From Thermococcaceae archaeon (GTDB taxonomy: Archaea; Methanobacteriota_B; Thermococci; Thermococcales; Thermococcaceae): a stretch of DNA of 13,633 nucleotides. The notes under the pieces were generated by a model. That model searched no databases and was not told the DNA's origin. It was given only the letters and a program-made list of their open reading frames with translations. Positions within the stretch are counted from its first letter, which is position 1. Each line of letters begins with the position of its first letter. The DNA lies in contig JAMOPD010000170.1 in the NCBI GenBank assembly GCA_027064745.1, positions 1 to 13,633 on the forward strand, in the 5' to 3' direction. Shown here piece after piece: positions 7,383 to 12,601 of this stretch. Made by a program: the position numbers and the translations under genes.

Positions 7383-8614
7383 TAAGCTTCCAGTCTTTTT
7401 ATCGCCCATTTATAGAGGGCTATTGCTGTTAAAAATACTACTGCCGTTTCTATGCTTATTAAAACAAGACCCGGCATTATTTCACTTACAGGTCTGTGAT
7501 ATATTTCGAGCAGTCTGAATTCCTTCAAAGCCCTTCCAAGCGCAAAATAATTAGCTATTGGTCTTGCCCAGCTGGGCACAATGCTCTCTGGAATCACTAT
7601 ACCAGCAAGAAAGAGCAGGGGCATTGATACGAAGTTGACAACTGCAGTTGTAGATTTTATACTTCTCGTAGCCATCGCTATGGTCAGTCCAAGACTCATT
7701 GAGAATATCGAGGCGATGAAGATTATCAGCCACCCTAGAGGACTCGGTACTATTGTTTCACCAAAAACTAGCTTAGCATAACCCAAACCGACAAAGATAC
7801 TCACCATTATAATGAGAAACGTGGATAGCATTTTTCCTGTTAGGAAATCCCAAGCAGTGGCAGGAGAAGCGGCTATTCTTCTCAACGTTCCTTTTTCGAT
7901 TTCCTCAAGCGTTCCAGTTCCTATTGTGAGCATTGTGGCAAAAAGGAATTGAATACCAATAAAGCTCGTTATATAGAACTGTATTGGCGTTGGACTTTTA
8001 CCAGAAACTTCCTTCTCTTCAACTTCTAATGGCTCTGCACTTGCTATGAGATACTCCTTTATGGTTTCGGGGCTTATGTTATCTTCCTTGGGGATATAAG
8101 CTTCCATATATTTAAGCTGGATTTCAATTCTTTTCTCCCTCATTTTCTTTTCCATCTCAGAGAAAAATCCCATAACAGTTCCTCTGACTATCTGGTATTG
8201 TTGAGGGTCACTCCTGTCAAAGTATATATAGATTTTTGCCTGTCTTCCAGTGCTAACATTTCTCCCAAACCCAGAAGGGAATACAATCAAAGAGTCAATT
8301 TTACCATGTTTTAAAGCATTAATCCCCGATTCCTCCTTTGAAAACTCCCTTATTTTGAAAACATGAACACCTTCCAGGGTTACGTTTTCCATGATCCTGA
8401 GAACATCATAAGCTGTGAAAGCTGAGCTTTCGTTGGTATATGTATAAACCACCCCAACATCCAAGCTTATTGGCGGGTTATGCCCTCCCCACATGGTTCC
8501 GAACAGAGTAATCCACATTAAGGGGAATATAAATATCCAGAAGAGGGCCATCTTTTCCCTTCGGAGCTCTTTCAAGTCTTTGATGATTATCCCTTTGATA
8601 GCTCTAAGTTTCAT
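7382..8614 (-). CDS. ABC-2 type exporter permease
   Basis: A 410-residue membrane subunit of an ABC-2 exporter. Layout: cytoplasmic N-terminal helix with KDLKELRREK (12-21), TM1 (22-41), a large external domain (about 45-210), then five helices near 211-232, 262-284, 293-317, 327-349 and 381-401. The stretch LEEIEKGTLRRIAASP (236-251), ahead of the third helix, is the classic ABC-2 coupling motif that contacts the ATPase. The six-helix plan with a long first external loop matches the YhfJ/DrrB-like exporter group. A strong GGGAGGAGGT (8619-8628, minus) lies inside the end of the ATPase gene, and ATGA overlaps the ATPase stop, so expression is coupled. Likely cargo is a small molecule, lipid or peptide; the sequence does not say which. 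Confidence 0.9.
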   Translation of the reverse strand: MKLRAIKGIIIKDLKELRREKMALFWIFIFPLMWITLFGTMWGGHNPPISLDVGVVYTYTNESSAFTAYDVLRIMENVTLEGVHVFKIREFSKEESGINALKHGKIDSLIVFPSGFGRNVSTGRQAKIYIYFDRSDPQQYQIVRGTVMGFFSEMEKKMREKRIEIQLKYMEAYIPKEDNISPETIKEYLIASAEPLEVEEKEVSGKSPTPIQFYITSFIGIQFLFATMLTIGTGTLEEIEKGTLRRIAASPATAWDFLTGKMLSTFLIIMVSIFVGLGYAKLVFGETIVPSPLGWLIIFIASIFSMSLGLTIAMATRSIKSTTAVVNFVSMPLLFLAGIVIPESIVPSWARPIANYFALGRALKEFRLLEIYHRPVSEIMPGLVLISIETAVVFLTAIALYKWAIKRLEA

Positions 8615-9498
8615 TCTAACCTCCTCCCAGTAAGTTTTAGAAAAACATCCTCAAGTGTTGGCTCTTCGATTTTAATGGTCTTTATCTCACTGCCGCTTTT
8701 AACGAGGGTTTCAACTATCTTTGGAAGGCTTTCTTTTGGATTTTTAACGTGAATCCTGACACTACCTTCCTTCTCAACCAATCTGAATTCGCTCTTTAAT
8801 CTTTTCAAACCCCTGAGAAATCCCTCAACCATTATGATACTCTCCTCTCCGATGAGAGCCTTTAACTCCTCTGCAGTTCCCAGGGCTATAATCTTTCCCT
8901 CATTCATTATGGCTATTCTATCAGCTAAGGCCTCTGCCTCTTCCATGTAATGAGTTGCCAGAAGTATTGTTTTACCCTCCTTCTTGAATTCCTGTATAAG
9001 TTCCCAGAGTTCTCTTCTCGATGGAACGTCAAGACCTATTGAAGGCTCATCGAGAATTAAAATCTTGGGATCATAAAGCAGGGATATTGCCAAATTCAAC
9101 CTTCTTTTGAAGCCACCGCTTAGTTCCTTAGCCTTCTTTTTCTTTGGCAGAGCAAATCGATCTATCAGCTCATATATTTTCTTCTTCGGAGCGTCATAAA
9201 GATCAGCATAAAATTTCAGGTTTTCTTCCACAGTTAGTAGATCATAGGATATGCTCTCCTGAGGAACATAGCCTATGAACCTTGCAGTTTCCTTGCTGAG
9301 CCTTCTGCCGAAAACCTTTATCTCGCCTGCATCATACCCAAGCCCCTCAGCCAGAATCCTTATAAGCGTGGTTTTTCCTGCTCCGTTTGGCCCGAGAAGA
9401 GCAAAAATCTCTCTTTCATATATCTCTAGGTTTATTCCTTTCAATGCTAAAAACTTACCATAACTTTTTTTCAATCCCTTAATTTCAATAGCTTCCAT
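8611..9498 (-). CDS. ABC exporter ATP-binding protein (DrrA/CcmA type)
   Basis: A 295-residue ATPase with all elements intact: Walker A GPNGAGKT (36-43), Q-loop Q80, signature LSGGF (126-130), Walker B LILDEP (147-152), D-loop with GLD (155-157), and H-loop H183. The C terminus (about 215-295), ending in IEEPTLEDVFLKLTG, is the accessory domain usual in DrrA-like ATPases. The frame is open 28 codons further upstream, to an ATG at 9582, but the ATG at 9498 has GGTGAG three nt upstream and starts the family at its normal point (MEAIEIKGLKKSYG), so I chose it. It is first in a two-gene operon with the permease. Its promoter carries a 19-bp palindrome, suggesting that the exporter is controlled by a dedicated regulator. 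Confidence 0.92.
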   Translation of the reverse strand: MEAIEIKGLKKSYGKFLALKGINLEIYEREIFALLGPNGAGKTTLIRILAEGLGYDAGEIKVFGRRLSKETARFIGYVPQESISYDLLTVEENLKFYADLYDAPKKKIYELIDRFALPKKKKAKELSGGFKRRLNLAISLLYDPKILILDEPSIGLDVPSRRELWELIQEFKKEGKTILLATHYMEEAEALADRIAIMNEGKIIALGTAEELKALIGEESIIMVEGFLRGLKRLKSEFRLVEKEGSVRIHVKNPKESLPKIVETLVKSGSEIKTIKIEEPTLEDVFLKLTGRRLE

Positions 9499-9501
9499 GG
9501 T

Positions 9502-9507
9502 CTCACC
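9502..9507 (-). promoter_or_regulatory. ribosome binding site deciding the ABC ATPase start
   Basis: Minus-strand GGTGAG lies three nt before the ATG at 9498. It favours this start over the ATG at 9582, which would add 28 residues, overlap the palindrome and TATA box, and lacks a comparable site. Confidence 0.7.
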
Positions 9508-9540
9508 GTAATAAATAGGACAATGTTCCATATAACACTC

Positions 9541-9564
9541 ATTTAAATTCTGAATTTCAGAATT
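9541..9564 (-). promoter_or_regulatory. ABC exporter promoter with 19-bp palindromic operator
   Basis: The minus strand has a TATA-like ATTTAAAT at 9541-9548, about 26 nt before a predicted initiation point near 9518, leaving a leader of about 20 nt that contains the ribosome binding site. Directly upstream, and overlapping its edge, is the palindrome AATTCTGAAATTCAGAATT (9546-9564), nine bases on each arm around one central base with no mismatch. It covers the BRE position, where a dimeric repressor would block TBP/TFB and an activator would assist them. I cannot name the regulator. Confidence 0.6.
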
Positions 9565-9589
9565 GGAAAATCCGAAAGTCAATCTAAGA

Positions 9590-9648
9590 GACCTCAGCTA
9601 ACCCTCTTTTCCTCATCAATCAGAGTGGCTAACGCTCATCATCGGCAG
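9590..9648 (-). ncRNA. C/D box guide sRNA, minus strand
   Basis: On the minus strand: box C AUGAUGA (9636-9642), a 12-nt guide (9624-9635), box D' CUGA (9620-9623), one spacer base, box C' UGAUGA (9613-9618), a 15-nt second guide (9598-9612), and box D CUGA (9594-9597). A short terminal stem (GCC before box C with GGU after box D) can close it. The box order and spacing are those of archaeal 2'-O-methylation guides. The second guide is longer than the common 12 nt, so this copy is a little less certain. The D' guide predicts a target AGUGGCUAACGC with methylation at its fifth base, and the D guide a target starting CUAACCCUCU. I cannot name the targets. The ends are approximate. Confidence 0.7.
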
Positions 9649-9660
9649 AAGAATATTCAC

Positions 9661-9677
9661 GGAAAGGTTAAAAAAGC
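9661..9677 (+). promoter_or_regulatory. TATA box of the plus-strand sRNA, possibly shared by both sRNAs
   Basis: GGAAAGGTTAAAAAAGC has a BRE-like purine stretch and a TATA-like box centred near 9671. Twenty-six nt downstream on the plus strand is about 9697, the 5' edge of the plus sRNA. Twenty-six nt in the other direction is about 9645, the 5' edge of the minus sRNA. Bidirectional use is therefore geometrically possible, though the box reads better on the plus strand. Confidence 0.5.
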
Positions 9678-9693
9678 TCGCCCGAAAAAGGGT

Positions 9694-9755
9694 GAGGGAT
9701 GATGAACGTTTACCGGTCTGAACTGTGATGAGATCGGCACTGTCTGACCATCTTC
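9694..9755 (+). ncRNA. C/D box guide sRNA, plus strand
   Basis: A textbook archaeal dual-guide sRNA: box C AUGAUGA (9699-9705), 12-nt guide (9706-9717), box D' CUGA (9718-9721), 3-nt spacer, box C' GUGAUGA (9725-9731), 12-nt guide (9732-9743), and box D CUGA (9744-9747). GAGGG before box C can pair with CCAUC after box D, with one mismatch. The RNA would assemble with L7Ae, Nop5 and fibrillarin to direct 2'-O-methylation. By the N+5 rule, the D' guide predicts target ACCGGUAAACGU (fifth base G), and the D guide predicts ACAGUGCCGAUC (fifth base U). I could not place these in a specific rRNA or tRNA. A TATA-like box 26 nt upstream gives it its own promoter. The ends are approximate. Confidence 0.9.
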
Positions 9756-9772
9756 AAGATAAGATACAGTTT

Positions 9773-9809
9773 CACTCTTGGAACCGCTTTGAGCGGCTAC
9801 CTAGGAGTG
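9773..9809. other. nested hairpin between the sRNA gene and tmk
   Basis: Outer arms CACTCTTGG (9773-9781) and CCTAGGAGTG (9800-9809) pair with one wobble and one bulge, and an inner stem CCGCT-TTG-AGCGG (9784-9796) is perfect. It begins three nt beyond the tmk stop on the minus strand, and about 26 nt after box D of the plus sRNA. It could end or protect either transcript. No U-run follows it on either strand. Confidence 0.45.
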
Positions 9810-9811
9810 GC

Positions 9812-10432
9812 TTATCCCTTCTTTAAAAGCTCGTGCTCAACTAGAGCCACTATGTCATTATGTATGTCCTCAAGCGGCGCTAGTGCATTAACAATTTTCA
9901 TCTCAGGAAACATTTCTGCCAACTTGAGATAGTTTTCCCGAACCCTCTTTTGAAGTTCCGCTATCTTATCAAACTCCGTTTTTATACTCCTGCCATTGAT
10001 ACGCTTCATGCTCTCCTTTGCCGGCAGGTCAAGGAGAATAACTAGATCAGGCCTAACAGCAAATTTGTTCAAATCGATTAGCCATTCGAGATCCAGACCA
10101 CGTGCCCACTGATAAGCTAAGGATGAGTAGAAATAACGATCAGAAATAACAATCTTTCCTGCCTTTAATGCAGGCTTTATGAGCTTGTGAACGTGTTCAG
10201 CTCTATCAGCTGCAAACAGAAGAGCCTCAGCTTCATGGCTTATTCTAGCACCGTCGATTATTCCTTCCTGGCCCCCTGTAAGAACGAGCCTCCTTATCAG
10301 CTTCCCAAAAGCGGTGTCAGTTGGCTCTTTTGTCAGTACGACATCTTTTCCTTTGTTTCTGAACCATTCAGCCAACAATCTTGCCTGAGTTGATTTTCCT
10401 GCCCCATCAATGCCCTCCATTACAATAAACAT
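9812..10432 (-). CDS. tmk: thymidylate kinase
   Basis: A 206-residue dTMP kinase (dTMP + ATP to dTDP + ADP), the normal family length. Visible: P-loop GIDGAGKST (7-15), KEPTDTAFG (35-43, the EPxxT substrate loop), the DRYFYSS motif (98-104) contacting dTMP, LILLD-like strand 132-135, and a LID region around 143-155 ([11 protein letters not shown]). It is cytoplasmic and essential for dTTP synthesis. GGAGGTG (10438-10444, minus) five nt before the ATG fixes the start. It has its own promoter, so it is probably not simply a tail of the upstream pyrophosphorylase operon, which ends 153 nt away. A stable hairpin lies directly after its stop. Confidence 0.96.
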   Translation of the reverse strand: MFIVMEGIDGAGKSTQARLLAEWFRNKGKDVVLTKEPTDTAFGKLIRRLVLTGGQEGIIDGARISHEAEALLFAADRAEHVHKLIKPALKAGKIVISDRYFYSSLAYQWARGLDLEWLIDLNKFAVRPDLVILLDLPAKESMKRINGRSIKTEFDKIAELQKRVRENYLKLAEMFPEMKIVNALAPLEDIHNDIVALVEHELLKKG

Positions 10433-10467
10433 AAAAACACCTCCACAGGAGATATGGTGGGAGGGGG

Positions 10468-10477
10468 ATTTTTAATG
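10468..10477 (-). promoter_or_regulatory. TATA box of tmk
   Basis: Minus-strand CATTAAAAAT, preceded by GGAAAG, is a good BRE/TATA match. Initiation near 10446 leaves a short leader of about 14 nt that is almost filled by the GGAGGTG ribosome binding site. Confidence 0.6.
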
Positions 10478-10504
10478 CTTTCCATCAAATTTTTTGGAAA
10501 TTTT

Positions 10505-10523
10505 AAAAGACAGGAAAAAGAAA
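10505..10523 (-). terminator. T-rich terminator of the pyrophosphorylase operon
   Basis: On the minus strand TTTCTTTTTCCTGTCTTTT occurs 63 nt after the stop of the mutase-like gene and before the tmk promoter. It fits a U-rich archaeal terminator separating the two transcription units. Confidence 0.45.
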
Positions 10524-10585
10524 TTTTAATTAGCCAATTCTTCTCGTGTTTTTGGTTGCGCATTGTGGTTATTGGATGTTCTCCA

Positions 10586-11293
10586 TCAGAGATGCTTTCG
10601 CATGTAGTCAAGGAGCGTCCACATGCTGCTGAATTCCTGGGTTTCATCATCATGATAAATCTCAACTATGCCTTCAGGTCTAAATCTCATGCCGAATGAG
10701 TAGTTTCCTTTCTTCAACTTCTGGAGGAAAACCTCACGCGGCTTCGGTGGGAGGTAGCTTGTCATCATGTCATTCAACAATTCAACCTCAAATCCAAAGT
10801 GTTCACTCATTCTTGGGAAGAAAAGCACCGCAGGAGTATTCATGCAATCAACTAGTGCTTTACCTTCGAGTTTGAAATGATAGTGCTTGAAAACCTCGTG
10901 GAGGAAATCATCTATTGCATTGGGATAATATACTGTTGCACCGATGTCATTAGGATGTGCCTCTATGAAGCTCCTACTCTTGAGTATCGCCTCTATTTCA
11001 TCAGCATCAACCCCGCTGATCTCAACCTTCACACCGCTATAATAATAGACATACGCCAGTGGAAGGCCTTTTTTATGGGCAAAGTCCTTGAGGGCTATAA
11101 GCGGGATCAGCCTAACATCCATAATCGTTGAACCGGTACTTACGATTCCAACAACCATTGCCCTCTTACCATAACGGGAAATTGCTCTTCCGTCCCTACC
11201 CACTATAATTGTACCCTGTGCAACAGTCCCTATAGCCCTTCCAAGCAGAGCCAGTTCCTCAGGATTGAACTTTTCCGAGTGGTATATCTCCAT
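10586..11293 (-). CDS. two-domain phosphohexomutase-like protein lacking catalytic motifs
   Basis: A 235-residue protein related to the first two domains of alpha-D-phosphohexomutases (PMM/PGM/GlmM, about 450 residues). Numbering from the chosen ATG, VGRDGRAIS (31-39) and the following G-x-V-D-x-x-x-x-P pattern match domain 1. Where active enzymes carry the phosphoserine loop TASHNP, this protein reads YYYSGVKVEISG (about 83-94). VDCMNTPAVLFFPRMSEHFG (about 147-166) resembles the start of domain 2, but the metal motif DGDxDR is replaced by RFRPEGIVEIYHDDE. Domains 3 and 4, including the phosphate-binding end, are absent. It is therefore unlikely to be an active mutase. It starts inside the upstream pyrophosphorylase stop region through GAGGTGAT, so the two are tightly coupled; a regulatory or scaffold subunit is the simplest inference. 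Confidence 0.8.
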   Translation of the reverse strand: MEIYHSEKFNPEELALLGRAIGTVAQGTIIVGRDGRAISRYGKRAMVVGIVSTGSTIMDVRLIPLIALKDFAHKKGLPLAYVYYYSGVKVEISGVDADEIEAILKSRSFIEAHPNDIGATVYYPNAIDDFLHEVFKHYHFKLEGKALVDCMNTPAVLFFPRMSEHFGFEVELLNDMMTSYLPPKPREVFLQKLKKGNYSFGMRFRPEGIVEIYHDDETQEFSSMWTLLDYMRKHL

Positions 11294-11297
11294 ATTT

Positions 11298-11305
11298 ATC
11301 ACCTC
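11298..11305 (-). promoter_or_regulatory. ribosome binding site deciding the mutase-like start and coupling it to the upstream gene
   Basis: Minus-strand GAGGTGAT overlaps the TGA stop of the pyrophosphorylase and lies four nt before ATG 11293. The in-frame GTG at 11302 is part of this site, so it is not the start. The overlap implies translational coupling. Confidence 0.75.
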
Positions 11306-12389
11306 AATCGGGTAGTATTATGCTTTCTTTTCCAATTCTGGACTCAACCCAGATTTTAACATTCGAACCAATCTTGCTGAATTCTTCAATTACGCTGTTA
11401 TCGCCAATCACACTTCCGGGCTGTATAACGGCACCCTTTCCAATATACACGTTTTCTCCTATAATCGCTTCTTTGATCTCGACACCTTCATCTACAGTAA
11501 CATTTGAGAATATCACCGAACGTTCTATTTTAACATTTCTCCCAACTTCCACATTATCTCCTAATACTGCAAAACCTCTGATACTAAAGTGCCTGAGTCT
11601 GCATCTTCTTCCTGTGAATATGGCCCCACCGTATTCAAGGTTTCCCTTCAGTGAGTCCACCCTTATTTGAGGTAACGAGAGCTTTCCCATAAAGACATCC
11701 TTAGTTGCCTGGAGATAGCTTGATGGCCTTCCCACGTCATTCCAGTATTCATCAAATGGAAATCCATAGAGAGGAAGATTCTCCTGAAGCATCTTCGGGA
11801 ATAAATTCATTGAAAAGTCGAAGTTTTCATTTTTAGGCACTAAATCAAAGACCTCCGGCTCAAAAACATACATTCCAGCATTCACTAAGTTGCTGAAAGC
11901 TTCCTCTGGTTTTGGCTTTTCTTTGAATCGCATAATGCGGTTCTCATCATCTACTATTGCGATTCCATATTGTGTTGGATCTTCAACTTTTGAGAGTGCA
12001 ATTGTGGCCAATGCATTTTTCTTCTTATGATACTCATAGAACTCTTTTATGTGTAAGTCAGTCAGCACATCACTTGATGCTACTATAAATGTGTCCTCCA
12101 TTTTCTCCACAACTTTTTTTGTGGCTCCTGCAGTGCCAAGCTTCAGATTGTCTTTATCGGAGTAATGTATCTCAATTCCCCATCTGCTACCATCCTCAAA
12201 GTAGTTCGTTATGCGTTCCTTGAGGTAACCTGTCAGGACAAAAACTTCATCAACACCCACTCTAATCAGCTTTTCAAGAACATACTCCATAATGGGCTTG
12301 TTGAAAAAGGGAACCATGGGTTTTGGCCTATAGACTGTCAGAGGGAGGAGCCTCGTCCCTTTACCGCCTGCCATAATCACTGCCTGCAT
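11304..12389 (-). CDS. NDP-sugar pyrophosphorylase (mannose-1-phosphate guanylyltransferase-like) with left-handed beta-helix
   Basis: A nucleotidyltransferase that joins a sugar-1-phosphate to an NTP, releasing pyrophosphate. Numbering from ATG 12389 (361 residues): GGKGTRLLPL (8-17) with RPKPM (21-25) is the nucleotide-binding signature; SSDVL (105-109) holds the metal-binding Asp, where most relatives have GD; EKP (157-159), NAG (170-172) and WNDVG (216-220) line the sugar site. From about 255 to the end are hexapeptide repeats of a left-handed beta-helix. The architecture matches GMPP-like enzymes, so GDP-mannose is a reasonable guess, but substrate specificity cannot be read. The frame extends to a GTG at 12398; MQAVIMAGG at the ATG is the family's usual start and is preferred. 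It is coupled to the mutase-like gene; in several bacteria the same two parts are fused in one chain. Confidence 0.88.
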   Translation of the reverse strand: MQAVIMAGGKGTRLLPLTVYRPKPMVPFFNKPIMEYVLEKLIRVGVDEVFVLTGYLKERITNYFEDGSRWGIEIHYSDKDNLKLGTAGATKKVVEKMEDTFIVASSDVLTDLHIKEFYEYHKKKNALATIALSKVEDPTQYGIAIVDDENRIMRFKEKPKPEEAFSNLVNAGMYVFEPEVFDLVPKNENFDFSMNLFPKMLQENLPLYGFPFDEYWNDVGRPSSYLQATKDVFMGKLSLPQIRVDSLKGNLEYGGAIFTGRRCRLRHFSIRGFAVLGDNVEVGRNVKIERSVIFSNVTVDEGVEIKEAIIGENVYIGKGAVIQPGSVIGDNSVIEEFSKIGSNVKIWVESRIGKESIILPD

Positions 12390-12412
12390 TGTGTGCACCG
12401 GTAAGCTATCTC

Positions 12413-12428
12413 ATTTTTTATTAATATG
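12413..12428 (-). promoter_or_regulatory. TATA box of the pyrophosphorylase operon
   Basis: Minus-strand CATATTAATAAAAAAT contains TTAATAAAAA centred near 12420. Initiation near 12394 would leave only about five nt before the ATG, hence a nearly leaderless message, consistent with the weak ribosome binding site (GGTG only). Confidence 0.5.
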
Positions 12429-12470
12429 TTTTGCGCATTTGACATATTTTGAAATGCCTGAACTTCATTG

Positions 12471-12546
12471 CATACTGTCAGGAAGTCAGGCGACCCGCAT
12501 ACCGGATTTATTATCAGGTGTTCTCACGGGTTATCTTGACAGTATC
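12471..12546 (+). repeat. short inverted-repeat element, copy 2 (MITE-like)
   Basis: The inverted relative of 4591-4662. Ends: CATACTGTCAGGA at the left, and at the right CTTGACAGTAT, whose complement is ATACTGTCAAG, so nine terminal bases (ATACTGTCA) match exactly. TCATTG occurs on both sides (12465-12470 and 12549-12554) and may be a target-site duplication, although it is two nt off symmetry. The element sits between the divergent pyrophosphorylase and pckG promoters, its right end about 10 nt before the pckG BRE. It has no coding capacity. Confidence 0.6.
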
Positions 12547-12553
12547 CCTCATT

Positions 12554-12570
12554 GGGAAAGTATTTTTAAG
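12554..12570 (+). promoter_or_regulatory. core promoter of pckG
   Basis: GGGAAAG followed by TATTTTTAAG is a BRE plus TATA box. Initiation would fall near 12591, so the leader begins almost at the AGGAGGGGG ribosome binding site (12591-12599). The sequence upstream is the inverted-repeat element. Confidence 0.55.
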
Positions 12571-12601
12571 TTCCCCTGATAATTATCTGAAGGAGGGGGC
12601 G

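Noticed and set aside
9499..9582. 28-codon N-terminal extension of the ABC ATPase
   Set aside because: It would cover the TATA box and palindrome, and the ATG at 9498 has its own ribosome binding site and the family's usual N terminus.
12399..12601. Glycolytic-regulator motif TATCAC-N5-GTGATA upstream of pckG
   Set aside because: Searched by eye because pckG is gluconeogenic; only unpaired fragments such as TTATCAG and GATAATTATC are present.
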